From assembly GCF_900603025.1 (NCBI RefSeq), contig NZ_LR026975.1, positions 2,542,001 to 2,606,000 of the forward strand: a stretch of DNA of 64,000 bases, read 5' to 3'. The translations under genes were made by a program, and so were the position numbers. The DNA is from Mycolicibacterium hassiacum DSM 44199. Lineage in GTDB: Bacteria > Actinomycetota > Actinomycetes > Mycobacteriales > Mycobacteriaceae. Shown piece by piece: positions 18,695 through 30,999 of this stretch; position 1 is the first letter of the stretch; every line of letters starts with the position of its first letter. The notes beneath the pieces are model-generated. The model made no database searches. It was given only the letters and a program-made list of their open reading frames with translations, and was not told the DNA's origin.

Positions 18695-19450
18695 GTGACT
18701 GACGACATCCTGCTGATCGAGACCACCGACCGAGTCCGCACGCTGACGCTGAACCGCCCGCAGTCGCGCAACGCACTGTCGGCGGCGCTGCGGACCCGGT
18801 TGTTCGCCGCGCTGGCCGAGGCGCAGCGCGACGACGACGTCGACGTGGTGATCCTGACCGGCGCCGACCCGGTGTTCTGCGCGGGTCTGGATCTCAAGGA
18901 GCTCGGCGACAGCACGGAGTTACCCGACATCTCGCCGAAGTGGCCGCCGATGGACAAGCCGGTGATCGGGGCGATCAACGGGGCGGCGGTCACCGGCGGC
19001 CTGGAGATCGCGCTGTACTGCGACATCCTGATCGCATCGGAGCACGCGAAGTTCGCCGACACCCATGCGCGGGTCGGGCTGCTGCCGACCTGGGGGCTGT
19101 CGGTGCGGTTGCCGCAGAAGGTCGGGATCGGGCTGGCCCGGCGGATGAGCCTGACCGGCGACTACCTGTCGGCCGCCGACGCGCTGCGGGCCGGTCTGGT
19201 CACCGAGGTGGTCCCGCATGAGGAACTGCTGCCGAGGGCGCGCCAGGTCGCGGCGTCGATCGTGGGCAACAACCAGAAGGCGGTGCGTGCGCTGTTGGCG
19301 TCGTACCACCGCATCGACGAGGCCCAGACCTCCGGAGCGCTGTGGCTCGAGGCCGATGCGGCGCGGCAGTGGATGGCGTCGACGACCGGCGACGACATCG
19401 CCGCCAACCGGGCGGCGGTGATCGACCGGGGCCGCGCTCAGGTCCGCTGA
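18695..19450 (+). CDS. echA16: Enoyl-CoA hydratase/isomerase
   Basis: This 251-residue crotonase-family enzyme matches the place and length of echA16. The oxyanion-hole segments are present: ADPVFCAGLDLKELG (about 58-72) and INGAAVTGGLEIALYCD (about 91-107). The usual catalytic glutamate position is not obvious beyond the Glu of LEIALYC, so hydratase versus isomerase activity is not settled by sequence. The start is GTG, probably leaderless. The methyltransferase gene follows 34 bases downstream on the same strand. Confidence 0.9.
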   Translation: MTDDILLIETTDRVRTLTLNRPQSRNALSAALRTRLFAALAEAQRDDDVDVVILTGADPVFCAGLDLKELGDSTELPDISPKWPPMDKPVIGAINGAAVTGGLEIALYCDILIASEHAKFADTHARVGLLPTWGLSVRLPQKVGIGLARRMSLTGDYLSAADALRAGLVTEVVPHEELLPRARQVAASIVGNNQKAVRALLASYHRIDEAQTSGALWLEADAARQWMASTTGDDIAANRAAVIDRGRAQVR

Positions 19451-19484
19451 GCGGCCGGGTGGGGTGAACGGGTGAGATGAATAG

Positions 19485-20048
19485 ATGAATAAGGCACACG
19501 AACGCTGCGGCAGCGAGGGGTGGCGCCGGCTGGTGCGGGAGGTCATCCTGCCCTGGGCGCTCGGTGACGTCGACCTCGGCGACGAGGTGCTCGAGGTCGG
19601 GCCCGGGTACGGCGCCACCACCGATGTGCTGGGGGCGACCATGCCGCGGGTGACCGCGGTGGAGATCGACGAGGCGCTCGCGGCGATGCTCACCGCGCGG
19701 TTCGCCGACAACCCCCGGGTGCGGATCGTTGTCGGCGATGCGACGCGGATGCCGTTCGAGGACGACCGGTTCAGCGGTGCGGCGTGCTTCACGATGCTGC
19801 ACCATGTCCCGACCGACGAGCTGCAGGACCGGCTGTTCGCGGAGGTGGCGCGGGTGCTGCGGCCCGGGGCGGCGCTGGTGGCCAGCGACGCGATCGCCAG
19901 CGACGAGCTCGAGGCGCACCACGTGGGCGACACCTATCACCCGATCGACCCGGCGACCCTACCGGCGCGGCTGGCCGCGGCGGGGTTCACCGACGTCGAG
20001 GTGCGCACGTCGTCGCAGGGTTGGGCGGCGACGGCGCGCGCCCGGTAG
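19485..20048 (+). CDS. Class I SAM-dependent methyltransferase
   Basis: The 187-residue protein has the Rossmann-like SAM-binding loop LEVGPGYGATTDVL (about 37-50), the acidic end of strand 2 (VTAVEIDEAL) and motif GDATRMPFED (about 84-93). The post-motif region CFTMLHHVP is typical of ubiE-like small-molecule methyltransferases. The substrate is unknown. It follows echA16 and ends before a large imperfect inverted repeat that separates it from the convergent dinF gene. Confidence 0.85.
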   Translation: MNKAHERCGSEGWRRLVREVILPWALGDVDLGDEVLEVGPGYGATTDVLGATMPRVTAVEIDEALAAMLTARFADNPRVRIVVGDATRMPFEDDRFSGAACFTMLHHVPTDELQDRLFAEVARVLRPGAALVASDAIASDELEAHHVGDTYHPIDPATLPARLAAAGFTDVEVRTSSQGWAATARAR

Positions 20049-20064
20049 CCGCTTCTCCGCTTCA

Positions 20065-20130
20065 CCGCCGAGCAGTCGCGTACACCCCCAATTTCGCGTT
20101 ATTTCAGGGGTGTTTGCGTCTGCTCGCCGG
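20065..20130. repeat. Imperfect inverted repeat between convergent genes (terminator or MITE-like)
   Basis: The arms 20070-20088 and 20107-20125 match at 16 of 19 positions (GAGCAG, then CGC, then ACACCCC against the complement), and pairing extends 5 more bases outward on each side with one mismatch. The 18-base A/T-rich loop is 20089-20106. The element lies between two genes that converge, so it can terminate both. I recall similar sequences, with the motif TTGCGTCTGCTCG, scattered between genes in mycobacterial genomes, so it may be a dispersed repeat. Confidence 0.65.
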
Positions 20131-20145
20131 AGAAAGGTGGGGCGC

Positions 20146-22928
<2,783 letters not shown>

Positions 22929-25706
22929 TTACGTCCTCGCTTTCTCGACCAGTTCGTAGGTCTCGATGATGTCGCCTTCCTTGATATCGGAGTAGCCGAG
23001 CGTCAGACCGCACTCGAAGCCCTCGCGGACCTCGGTGACGTCGTCCTTCTCCCGGCGCAGCGACTGGACCGACAGGTTGTCGGCGACCACCACGTTGTCA
23101 CGCAGCAACCGCGCCTTGGCGTTGCGCTTCATGACACCGGAGAGCACCATGCAGCCGGCGATGTTGCCGACCTTCGACGACCGGAAGATCGCCCGGATCT
23201 CGGCCCGGCCGAGCTCCTTCTCCTCGTAGATCGGCTTGAGCATGCCCTTGAGCGCGGCCTCGATCTCCTCGATCGCCTGGTAGATGACCGAGTAGTACCG
23301 GATCTCCACGCCCTCGCGGTTGGCCAGCTCGGTGGCCTTGCCCTCCGCGCGCACGTTGAAGCCGATGATGATCGCGTCCGACGCCGACGCCAGGTTGACG
23401 TTGGTCTCGGTGATGCCACCGACGCCCCGGTCGATGACCCGCAGCTCCACCTCGTCGCCGACGTCGATGCCCAGCAGCGCCTCCTCCAGCGCCTCGACCG
23501 TACCGGCGTTGTCGCCCTTGAGGATCAGGTTCAGCTGGTTGGTTTCCTTCAGCGCCGAGTCCAGATCCTCCAGGCTGATCCGCTTGCGCGACTTGGCGGC
23601 CAGCGCGTTGCGCTTGCGCGCCGCCCGGCGGTCGGCGATCTGGCGGGCGATCCGGTCCTCCTCGACGACGAGGAAGTTGTCGCCCGCACCGGGCACCGAG
23701 GTGAACCCGATGACCTGCACCGGCCGGCTCGGCAGCGCCTCCTCGACGTCGTCGCCGTGCTCGTCGATCATCCGGCGCACCCGGCCGTAGGCGTCGCCGG
23801 CGACGATCGAGTCGCCGACCCGCAGGGTGCCGCGCTGCACCAGCACGGTGGCCACCGGACCGCGACCGCGGTCCAGGTGCGCCTCGATGGCCACGCCCTG
23901 GGCGGGCATGTTCGGGTTGGCGCGCAGGTCCAGCGCCGCGTCGGCGGTCAGGATGACCGCTTCCAGCAGCTGGTCGATGTTGGTGCCCTGTTTGGCGGAG
24001 ATGTCGACGAACATCGTGTCGCCGCCGTACTCCTCGGGCACCAGCCCGTACTCGGTGAGCTGGGCACGGATCTTGGCCGGATCCGCACCTTCCTTGTCGA
24101 TCTTGTTGACCGCGACCACGATCGGCACTTCGGCGGCCTGGGCGTGGTTGATCGCCTCCACCGTCTGCGGCATGACGCCGTCATCGGCGGCCACCACCAG
24201 GATCGCGATGTCGGTGGCCTTCGCGCCGCGGGCACGCATGGCGGTGAACGCCTCGTGACCCGGCGTGTCGATGAAGGTGATCGGCCGCTTCTGACCGTCG
24301 ACCTCCACCTCGACCTGGTAGGCACCGATGTGCTGGGTGATGCCGCCGGCCTCGGCCTCGCGCACGTTGGTCTTGCGGATGGTGTCCAACAGGCGCGTCT
24401 TGCCGTGGTCGACGTGACCCATGACGGTCACCACCGGCGGGCGGACCTGCAGGTCGTCCTCGTCACCCTCGTCCTCGCCGTAGGTGATGTCGAACGACTC
24501 GAGCAGCTCGCGGTCCTCGTCCTCGGGCGAGACGACCTGGACCTTGTAGTTCATCTCCTCGCCGAGCAGCTCAAGCGTCTCGTCGCTGACCGACTGGGTG
24601 GCGGTGACCATCTCGCCGAGGTTGAACAGCGCCTGCACCAGCGCGGCCGGGTTCGCGTCGATCTTCTCGGCGAAGTCGGCCAGCGACGCGCCGCGGGCCA
24701 ACCGGATGACCTCGCCGTTGCCCTTGGGCAACCGCACGCCGCCGATGACCGGCGCCTGCATGTTCTCGTACTCGGCGCGCTTCGCCCGCTTCGACTTGCG
24801 TCCCCGCTTGGGAGCGCCGCCGGGACGGCCGAACGCACCCGCGGCACCGCCGCGCTGACCGGGACGGCCGCCACCGCCGCCGCGGCCGCGGAAGCCGCCG
24901 CCCGCGGGCGCGCCGCCACCGCCGCCGCGGTAGCCGCCGCCACCACCGCCCGGACGGCCGGCGCCGGCTCCGGCGCCGCGACCACCGGGACCCGGTCGCG
25001 GACCGCCGGTACGACCGGCGGTACCGGGACGCGGCGCGGCGGGCCGGGGCGGCATGTTGTTCGGCGACACACCCGGCCGGGGACCGGGACGCGGGCCCGG
25101 CCGCGGAATCGGCCGCGGAATCGGCCGCTCGGCCGGCTGCTGCGTGGTGAACGGGTTGTTGCCGACCCGCGGGGTGCGCGGGGCCGGCTTGGGGCCTGGG
25201 GTCGGGCCGGGCCGCGGACCGGGTGTCGGGGTGGGCCGAGCGGCCGGCGCGGCCGGGCTCGCCTGGGCGGCCGGGGCCGGTCCGGGCTTCGGCGCCGCGG
25301 GCTTCGGCTTCGGGGCGGCCGTCGTGTCCGGGGCGCCGGCGGCGTCCGCCTTGACCTGCTCGGCCGGCGCCGCGGCGGTCACCTTGGCCGCACCGGCCGG
25401 CGCCGCAGCCTTGCTCTCGGCCGCCGGGGCGGCCGGCGCCTCGGCCGCCTTGGCCGGGGACTTCTTCGCCGCAGCCTTGCCGCCCTTCGCGGCTTTCTCG
25501 TCAGCCTTCTCGTCAGCCTTCTCCGGCCCCTGCTCGGCGGCCTTCTTCGCGGTGAAGTATTCCCGCAGCCGCCGGGCGACCGGCGCCTCCACCGTTGACG
25601 ATGCCGACTTGACGAACTCACCCTGCTCACTCAGCCGGGCGAGTACCTCTTTGCTGGTAACACCGAGTTCCTTGGCCAACTCGTGTACGCGAGCCTTACC
25701 TGCCAC
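22929..25706 (-). CDS. infB: Translation initiation factor IF-2
   Basis: IF-2 is the GTPase that brings initiator tRNA to the 30S subunit. The 925-residue protein has an IF2-N helical domain at 1-55 ([19 protein letters not shown]). A long Ala/Pro/Gly/Arg-rich linker covers about 55-330, with short repeats such as [10 protein letters not shown] and Gly-rich [12 protein letters not shown]. The G domain has [26 protein letters not shown] and NKID (about 430-560), and domains II-IV follow. GTG start behind AGGAGATGGAG. It is followed without a gap by rbfA. Confidence 0.97.
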   Translation of the reverse strand: MAGKARVHELAKELGVTSKEVLARLSEQGEFVKSASSTVEAPVARRLREYFTAKKAAEQGPEKADEKADEKAAKGGKAAAKKSPAKAAEAPAAPAAESKAAAPAGAAKVTAAAPAEQVKADAAGAPDTTAAPKPKPAAPKPGPAPAAQASPAAPAARPTPTPGPRPGPTPGPKPAPRTPRVGNNPFTTQQPAERPIPRPIPRPGPRPGPRPGVSPNNMPPRPAAPRPGTAGRTGGPRPGPGGRGAGAGAGRPGGGGGGYRGGGGGAPAGGGFRGRGGGGGRPGQRGGAAGAFGRPGGAPKRGRKSKRAKRAEYENMQAPVIGGVRLPKGNGEVIRLARGASLADFAEKIDANPAALVQALFNLGEMVTATQSVSDETLELLGEEMNYKVQVVSPEDEDRELLESFDITYGEDEGDEDDLQVRPPVVTVMGHVDHGKTRLLDTIRKTNVREAEAGGITQHIGAYQVEVEVDGQKRPITFIDTPGHEAFTAMRARGAKATDIAILVVAADDGVMPQTVEAINHAQAAEVPIVVAVNKIDKEGADPAKIRAQLTEYGLVPEEYGGDTMFVDISAKQGTNIDQLLEAVILTADAALDLRANPNMPAQGVAIEAHLDRGRGPVATVLVQRGTLRVGDSIVAGDAYGRVRRMIDEHGDDVEEALPSRPVQVIGFTSVPGAGDNFLVVEEDRIARQIADRRAARKRNALAAKSRKRISLEDLDSALKETNQLNLILKGDNAGTVEALEEALLGIDVGDEVELRVIDRGVGGITETNVNLASASDAIIIGFNVRAEGKATELANREGVEIRYYSVIYQAIEEIEAALKGMLKPIYEEKELGRAEIRAIFRSSKVGNIAGCMVLSGVMKRNAKARLLRDNVVVADNLSVQSLRREKDDVTEVREGFECGLTLGYSDIKEGDIIETYELVEKART

Positions 25707-25774
25707 TACTTCTCCATCTCCTAGAGGCGTCAGCGGTGGTAGGCGCCGCGCCTCGGGTTAGCTATGACACATGG

Positions 25775-26179
25775 TCATCGGGACTTCACGGTGTGCTCAT
25801 GTTCTTCGCTACCTGTCCTGTTGCCGGATGCGACGGGCGTTTCAGCGCTGCGCACAGCACTGAGGTGCTCTTGCACCGCGGTGGTGTCCGGTGAACCGGT
25901 GATCCGCAGCGCTCGACCGAAGGCCCGCCGTCTAAGTGCCGCGTTCAGGCACTGCGGATCGGGATGCAGCCAGGCACCCCGCCCCGGCAGCTTTCTCGCC
26001 ACGTCAACGGTTACGACACAGGGACCGTTCCCTGGGTCCTTCCCGCCGCCGACAGCGACCACACGAAGCAGTTCGACGGCCAGCTCTCGTTTCCGACAAC
26101 CGATACACGTCCTGACCGGCCCTTTTCGGGGTTCAGCCGGGGAGCGCGCGTCGGCGCCCGGTGTCTCACGCTGGATCAC
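25775..26179 (-). CDS. ylxR: YlxR family RNA-binding protein
   Basis: This is a 134-residue DUF448/YlxR protein with the signature [13 protein letters not shown] (about 22-34) and [22 protein letters not shown]. YlxR proteins bind nucleic acid and are found between nusA and infB, as here. I chose the GTG at 26179 because a TAGACT box ends 5 bases upstream; an open frame continues further upstream without any signal. The C-terminal 30 residues are polar and probably disordered. Confidence 0.88.
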   Translation of the reverse strand: MIQRETPGADARSPAEPRKGPVRTCIGCRKRELAVELLRVVAVGGGKDPGNGPCVVTVDVARKLPGRGAWLHPDPQCLNAALRRRAFGRALRITGSPDTTAVQEHLSAVRSAETPVASGNRTGSEEHEHTVKSR

Positions 26180-26184
26180 GCCTG

Positions 26185-26190
26185 AGTCTA
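26185..26190 (-). promoter_or_regulatory. -10 box for leaderless ylxR
   Basis: TAGACT on the minus strand ends 5 bases before the ylxR GTG. It suggests that ylxR-infB-rbfA can be transcribed apart from the rimP-nusA promoter. Confidence 0.45.
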
Positions 26191-26279
26191 CCGTCACCGG
26201 TGCCGCGACAAGAAACGGCACGACCTGTTCATGAGGGTCTTTCTGCTGGGTCAATCCGCCGGCCCGTCCTGCGGGCGCC

Positions 26280-27323
26280 TCAGTGCTCGCCCGCGGCGCC
26301 GCGCGCCGCGCCGGGAGCGGCTCCGGGCGCGGCATCGGGGGCCGCGTCGCTGCGGATGTCGATGCGCCATCCGGTCAGCCGCGCGGCCAGGCGCGCGTTC
26401 TGCCCCTCCTTGCCGATCGCCAGCGACAACTGGAAGTCGGGCACGATCACCCGCGCGGCCCGGGCCGCCTCGTCGATAACACTCACCGAGACCACCTTGG
26501 CCGGCGACAGCGCGTTGGCGACGAACTTCGCCGGATCCGGATCCCAGTCGATGATGTCGATCTTCTCGCCGGACAGCTCGCTCATCACGTTGCGCACGCG
26601 CTGACCCATCGGCCCGATGCAGGCGCCCTTGGCGTTGAGTCCCGGTACCCGCGAGGTCACCGCGATCTTGGACCGGTGACCGGCCTCGCGAGCGACCGCC
26701 ACGATCTCCACCGACCCGTCGGCGATCTCCGGCACCTCCAGCGAGAACAGCTTGCGCACCAGGTTGGGGTGGGTACGCGACAACGTGATCACCGGCTCGC
26801 GGGGGCCGCGGCTGACACCGACGACGTAGCAGCGCAGCCGGTCGCCGTGTTCGTAGCTCTCACCCGGCACCTGCTCGGCGACCGGGATGACGCCTTCGGC
26901 GCCCTTGGTCTCGCTGCCGATGTGCACCACCACCAGACCGCGGGCGTTGGCGCGGGCGTCACGCTGGATCACGCCGGCGACGATGTCGCCTTCCTTCGCG
27001 ACGAACTCGCCGTACTGCTTCTCGTTCTCCGCGTCACGCAGCCGCTGCAGGATCACCTGCCGGGCGGTGGTCGCCGCGATCCGGCCGAAACCCTCTGGCG
27101 TGTCGTCCCACTCGGCGATGACATTGCCGTCGGCGTCGGTCTGCCGGGCAATCACCTTGACCTCACCGGTCTTCCGGTCGATCTCGATGCGCGCGTCCGG
27201 CTGATGCCCCTCGGTGTGCCGATAGGCGGTGAGCAGCGCGGACTTGATGGTTTCGATGACGACGTCGACCGAAATACCCTTGTCGGCCTCGATCGCGTGC
27301 AGCGCCGCCATGTCGATGTTCAC
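26280..27323 (-). CDS. nusA: Transcription termination/antitermination protein NusA
   Basis: NusA binds RNA polymerase and affects pausing, termination and rRNA antitermination. The 347-residue protein has the N-terminal polymerase-binding domain, then the S1 domain ([22 protein letters not shown], about 105-130, shown here in part), and two KH domains ([35 protein letters not shown]). The C-terminal repeats of enterobacterial NusA are absent, as usual in actinobacteria. It starts with GTG overlapping the rimP stop (GTGA). Confidence 0.96.
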   Translation of the reverse strand: MNIDMAALHAIEADKGISVDVVIETIKSALLTAYRHTEGHQPDARIEIDRKTGEVKVIARQTDADGNVIAEWDDTPEGFGRIAATTARQVILQRLRDAENEKQYGEFVAKEGDIVAGVIQRDARANARGLVVVHIGSETKGAEGVIPVAEQVPGESYEHGDRLRCYVVGVSRGPREPVITLSRTHPNLVRKLFSLEVPEIADGSVEIVAVAREAGHRSKIAVTSRVPGLNAKGACIGPMGQRVRNVMSELSGEKIDIIDWDPDPAKFVANALSPAKVVSVSVIDEAARAARVIVPDFQLSLAIGKEGQNARLAARLTGWRIDIRSDAAPDAAPGAAPGAARGAAGEH

Positions 27324-27913
27324 CGTGGAGCCTCCTCAGCAGTCTGCCCGGCTAGCTCCAGCTCGCGTTGGTCCGGCGGCGAGAATTCAACCTGCACAAC
27401 CGCTTTGACGATGTCACCGAGGCGCAGCTCGCGAACCGAATAGTCCTGGCGGCGACCTTCCCGCACCACGAGGCACACCGATCCGTCCCGCGTCTCGCCG
27501 ATCCTGCCCGTCAGCTGTGAGCCGTCGGAGAGCGTCACCTTCACTTTGCGGCCGCGCGCCCGCCGGTAGTGCTTCTCGGCGGTCAGCGGCCGGTCCACCC
27601 CCGGCGAGGTGACCTCCAGGACATAGGGGGCGGCACCCGCGTCGACCCGATCGAGCAGCTCCGACGCCGACCGCGACAGGGCGGTGATCGAATCCAGATC
27701 GAGGGCGCGGTCGCCGTCGGCGACGATCGTGATGCGCGGCGGGCGGGCCGACGCGTTTATCTTCACCTCTTCGATCTCGTAACCTGCCCGCGCGAACTCA
27801 CCGTCGAGTAGCTCGATCACCTGTTTCTGCGACGGTAATCCCACAGACCGCTCCGTCACGGCGAGCTCCTCATCTTGAGTTGTCCGGTCTGGCGTTGGCG
27901 CAACCTCGGTCAC
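27320..27913 (-). CDS. rimP: Ribosome maturation factor RimP
   Basis: RimP is needed for 30S assembly. The 197-residue protein has [20 protein letters not shown] (about 44-63), the [16 protein letters not shown] motif (about 97-112) and the C-terminal SH3-like barrel ([15 protein letters not shown]). The first about 25 residues are not conserved, so an internal start near [11 protein letters not shown] is possible; the GTG at 27913 is the first in frame. It heads the rimP-nusA-ylxR-infB-rbfA block. Confidence 0.94.
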   Translation of the reverse strand: MTEVAPTPDRTTQDEELAVTERSVGLPSQKQVIELLDGEFARAGYEIEEVKINASARPPRITIVADGDRALDLDSITALSRSASELLDRVDAGAAPYVLEVTSPGVDRPLTAEKHYRRARGRKVKVTLSDGSQLTGRIGETRDGSVCLVVREGRRQDYSVRELRLGDIVKAVVQVEFSPPDQRELELAGQTAEEAPR

Positions 27914-28059
27914 CTCGGTGAACCTCGGAACCGCTTCTCACGATACGCCAGCCGAGACACGTTACATGGCACAAACATGCGGGGGCCAGGCCTGCCGGCC
28001 GTCCCGGCGGGCCCGGATGCGAGCCGGGCCACACCGCCGGTCAGTGGCAAGATGTGCAC

Positions 28060-28653
28060 GTGCCGAGCCCCGAGTCGTCCCCGCCCGGCCCGCGCACCGG
28101 GTCGGGCCGCCACGACGCCGGCGACCCCGGCGGCGGACCCCTCGGCCACCCGGTGAGCCGCAGAAACGTGCTGGTCTCGGCGATGGCGCTGGCCGTGCTC
28201 GGACCGGCAGCGGCGGCGTGCGGACCGAAACCGCCGCCCCCGGAGGTGGAGGATCTGGCCGCCGCGCTGCAGCGCGCCCGCGCCGACAGCCGCCTCGCCG
28301 CCGAGGCCGCGGCCGGCGCCCGGGGGCCCGTCGCGGCGGCGCTGACCACGGTCGCCGGGGAACGCGCCGCCCACGCCGACGCGTTGGTCGACGAGTTGGT
28401 GCGGCTGCGCGGCGATCAGGCGCCGACGGCCGAACCGTCCGAGACCGAATCGTCCGCGACGCCGGACGGGTCGCCGCAACGGCGCCCACCGACGGTCGCC
28501 GACGTGGTTGCCGCGCTGCGCGAATCCGCCGACAGCGCCTCCGATCTCGCCGCCCGGATGTCCGGATACCGCGCCGGGCTGCTGGGTTCGATCGCGGCCG
28601 CCTGCACCGCGGCGTACCGCGTCGCGCTGGCCACCCCGGGGAGGACATCGTGA
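28060..28653 (+). CDS. Ala-rich lipoprotein with Tat-like signal (Rv2843-type)
   Basis: The 197-residue protein has a long N-terminal lead, then SRRNVLVSAMALAVLG and the lipobox AAAC, so it should be a twin-arginine lipoprotein. The mature part is mostly Ala-rich helix (DLAAALQRARADSRLAAEAAAG) and probably coiled. The GTG at 28060 lies 6 bases after CAAGAT, matching the leaderless spacing seen elsewhere in this window; GTG 28054 is the alternative. It overlaps the ferritin-like gene by GTGA. Role unknown. Confidence 0.75.
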   Translation: MPSPESSPPGPRTGSGRHDAGDPGGGPLGHPVSRRNVLVSAMALAVLGPAAAACGPKPPPPEVEDLAAALQRARADSRLAAEAAAGARGPVAAALTTVAGERAAHADALVDELVRLRGDQAPTAEPSETESSATPDGSPQRRPPTVADVVAALRESADSASDLAARMSGYRAGLLGSIAAACTAAYRVALATPGRTS

Positions 28654-29126
28654 CGTCGCCGACACCCCGTTCGGCCGACCCGGCGCGCCCGTCGGATCCC
28701 GCCGACGGCGCTCTGTTCGACGCGGTGGTGTGCGAGAACGCCGCCATCTACGGCTACGGCGTGGTGTCGGCCCGTTCGACACCCGACGAGAACGCCCTGG
28801 TGTCGGCGTCGCTGGCCGAGCATCGCAAGCGGCGCGAGGCCGCGCTGGCGCTGCTGTCGGCCCGATCGGTCGAACCTCCGCTGCCGGCGGCCGGCTATCA
28901 GCTGCCGATCGAGGTCCGCACCCCCGCCGATGCGGCCCGGCTGGCGGTGCAGATGGAGCAGGACTGCGCGGTGGCCTGGCGCGCGGTGCTCGAGCAGGCC
29001 ACCGACGAGAGCGACCGGCGGTTCGCGGTCACCGCGCTGACCGAGACCGCGGTGACCGCGGCCCGCTGGCGGGGCGTGCAGGGGGTCCGCCCGGTGACGG
29101 TGCCGTTCCCGGGCGGGCCGGAGTGA
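28650..29126 (+). CDS. DUF4439 ferritin-like protein (Rv2844-type)
   Basis: The 158-residue protein is all-helical. The first helix contains LFDAVVCENAAIYGYGVVSA, then LAEHRKRREAALALL, and later ARLAVQMEQDCAVAWRAVLEQA: the spaced Glu/His pattern of the DUF4439 ferritin-like family. Whether it binds a di-iron site is not known. The GTG start overlaps the lipoprotein stop by 4 bases, so the pair is coupled; a lipoprotein plus ferritin-like partner is conserved here in M. tuberculosis (Rv2843-Rv2844). Confidence 0.82.
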   Translation: MTSPTPRSADPARPSDPADGALFDAVVCENAAIYGYGVVSARSTPDENALVSASLAEHRKRREAALALLSARSVEPPLPAAGYQLPIEVRTPADAARLAVQMEQDCAVAWRAVLEQATDESDRRFAVTALTETAVTAARWRGVQGVRPVTVPFPGGPE

Positions 29127-29146
29127 CCCTGCGCCGGTAGCGGGTG

Positions 29147-30913
29147 CTACGCCCCGCCGGAGACGGCGGAGGCGATCTCGGTCGCCGCCGAGTCCACCGG
29201 GATCTCCCGGGTCTCCCCGGTGAACCGGTTGCGCAACTCCACCACACCCTTGGACCAGCCGCGGCCGACCACGACGATCCACGGCACCCCGAGCAGTTCG
29301 GCGTCCTTGAACTTCACCCCGGGCGAGGCGGACCGGTCGTCGAGCAGCAACTCGAGTCCGAGCCGGTCGAGATCGGCGGCCAGCTCCTCGGCACCGGCAC
29401 GGGCGGCGTCGTCCTTGTTGGCGATCACCAGGTGGACGTCGAACGGTGACACCGCCGACGGCCAGCGCAGCCCGAGCTCGTCGTGGTGCTGTTCGGCGAT
29501 CACCGCGACCAGCCGCGACACCCCGATGCCGTAGGAGCCCATGATCAGCCGGATCGGCTTGCCGTCCTCGCCCAGCACATCGACGTTGAACGCGTCGGTG
29601 TACTTGCGGCCGAGCTGGAAGATGTGGCCGATCTCGATGCCGCGGGCGCTGACCAGCGGCCCGGCTCCGTCGGGCGAGGGGTCCCCGTCGCGGATCTCGG
29701 CCGCCTCGATGGTGCCGTCCGGGGTGAAGTCCCGCCCGGCGACCAGCCCCACCACGTGTTTGCCGGGCTGGTCCGCGCCGGTGATCCACGACGTCCCGGT
29801 CACCACCCGGGGATCGACAAGATAGCGAACGCCGTTGGCCTGCAGGGCTTTCGGTCCGATATAGCCCTTCACCAGGAACGGGTGACGGGCGAAGTCGGCG
29901 TCGTCGAGCAGTTGGTACTCGGCCGGCTCGAGCGCCGCGGCGAGCCGTTTGTCGTCGACCTCGCGATCACCCGGGATGCCGATCGCCAGCAGCTCCCACT
30001 CCTCGCTGTCGGGCCGGCGCACCTTGAGCATCACGTTCTTCAACGTGTCCGCCGCGGTGACCTCGCGCCCGGCGAACTGCGGCAGGTTCGCGCTGTTGGC
30101 CCAGTCCACCAGCGTGGCGATCGTCGGGGTGTCCGGGGTGTCGTGGACGACCGGTTCGGGCAGGCCCTCGATCGGCTTGGGTTCCGGCGCCAGGGTGACG
30201 ACGGCCTCGACGTTGGCGGCGTACCCGGACTCCAGGCACCGCACGAATGTGTCCTCACCGACCTCGCTCTCGGCGAGGAACTCCTCGGAGGCGCTGCCGC
30301 CCATCGCCCCCGACACCGCGGAGACGATCACGTAGCGCACCTGCAGCCGGTCGAAGATGCGCTGATAGGCCTCGCGGTGCTTCTGATAGGCGACCTTGAG
30401 TCCGTCCTCGTCGATGTCGAACGAGTACGAGTCCTTCATCACGAACTCGCGGCCGCGCAGGATGCCGGCGCGGGGCCGGGCCTCGTCGCGGTACTTGGTC
30501 TGGATCTGGAACAGGATCAGCGGGAAGTCCTTGTAGGAGCTGTACTCCCCCTTGACGGTCAGCGCGAACAGCTCCTCGTGGGTGGGGCCGAGCAGGTAGT
30601 CGTTCTCGCGGCGGTCCTGGAGCCGGAACAGGGTGTCGCCGTACTCGGTCCAGCGGTTGGTCGTCTCGTAGGGCTCACGCGGCAGCAGCGCCGGAAACAG
30701 GATCTCCTGCGCGCCGATGGCGACCATCTCCTCGCGGACGATCCGCTCGATCCTGCGCAGCACCCGCAACCCCAGCGGCAGCCAGCTGTACAGGCCCGGA
30801 CCGATCTGGCGGATGTAGCCGGCTCTGATCAGCAGTTTGTGGCTGGGGACCTCGGCGTCGGCCGGATCGTCACGCAGGGTGCGCAGGAAAAGCTCGGACA
30901 TGCGGGTGATCAC
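29147..30913 (-). CDS. proS: Prolyl-tRNA synthetase (bacterial type)
   Basis: ProRS charges tRNA-Pro. The GTG at 30913 gives 588 residues starting [20 protein letters not shown], as in M. tuberculosis; the longer open frame upstream is not used. Class II motif 2 ([21 protein letters not shown] is the core region, about 137-157) and motif 3 ([10 protein letters not shown], about 445) are present, with the YbaK-like editing insertion between about 230 and 390. A TAAGGT box lies 8 bases before the GTG, so the message may be nearly leaderless. Confidence 0.96.
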   Translation of the reverse strand: MITRMSELFLRTLRDDPADAEVPSHKLLIRAGYIRQIGPGLYSWLPLGLRVLRRIERIVREEMVAIGAQEILFPALLPREPYETTNRWTEYGDTLFRLQDRRENDYLLGPTHEELFALTVKGEYSSYKDFPLILFQIQTKYRDEARPRAGILRGREFVMKDSYSFDIDEDGLKVAYQKHREAYQRIFDRLQVRYVIVSAVSGAMGGSASEEFLAESEVGEDTFVRCLESGYAANVEAVVTLAPEPKPIEGLPEPVVHDTPDTPTIATLVDWANSANLPQFAGREVTAADTLKNVMLKVRRPDSEEWELLAIGIPGDREVDDKRLAAALEPAEYQLLDDADFARHPFLVKGYIGPKALQANGVRYLVDPRVVTGTSWITGADQPGKHVVGLVAGRDFTPDGTIEAAEIRDGDPSPDGAGPLVSARGIEIGHIFQLGRKYTDAFNVDVLGEDGKPIRLIMGSYGIGVSRLVAVIAEQHHDELGLRWPSAVSPFDVHLVIANKDDAARAGAEELAADLDRLGLELLLDDRSASPGVKFKDAELLGVPWIVVVGRGWSKGVVELRNRFTGETREIPVDSAATEIASAVSGGA

Positions 30914-30999
30914 AGCCGACCACCTTACTGAGTGAACGCCAACCGATCTCACCGGGAGACGGGCTCGCCGGTGCGGCTGCGCGGCGGATCAGCGGCCGA

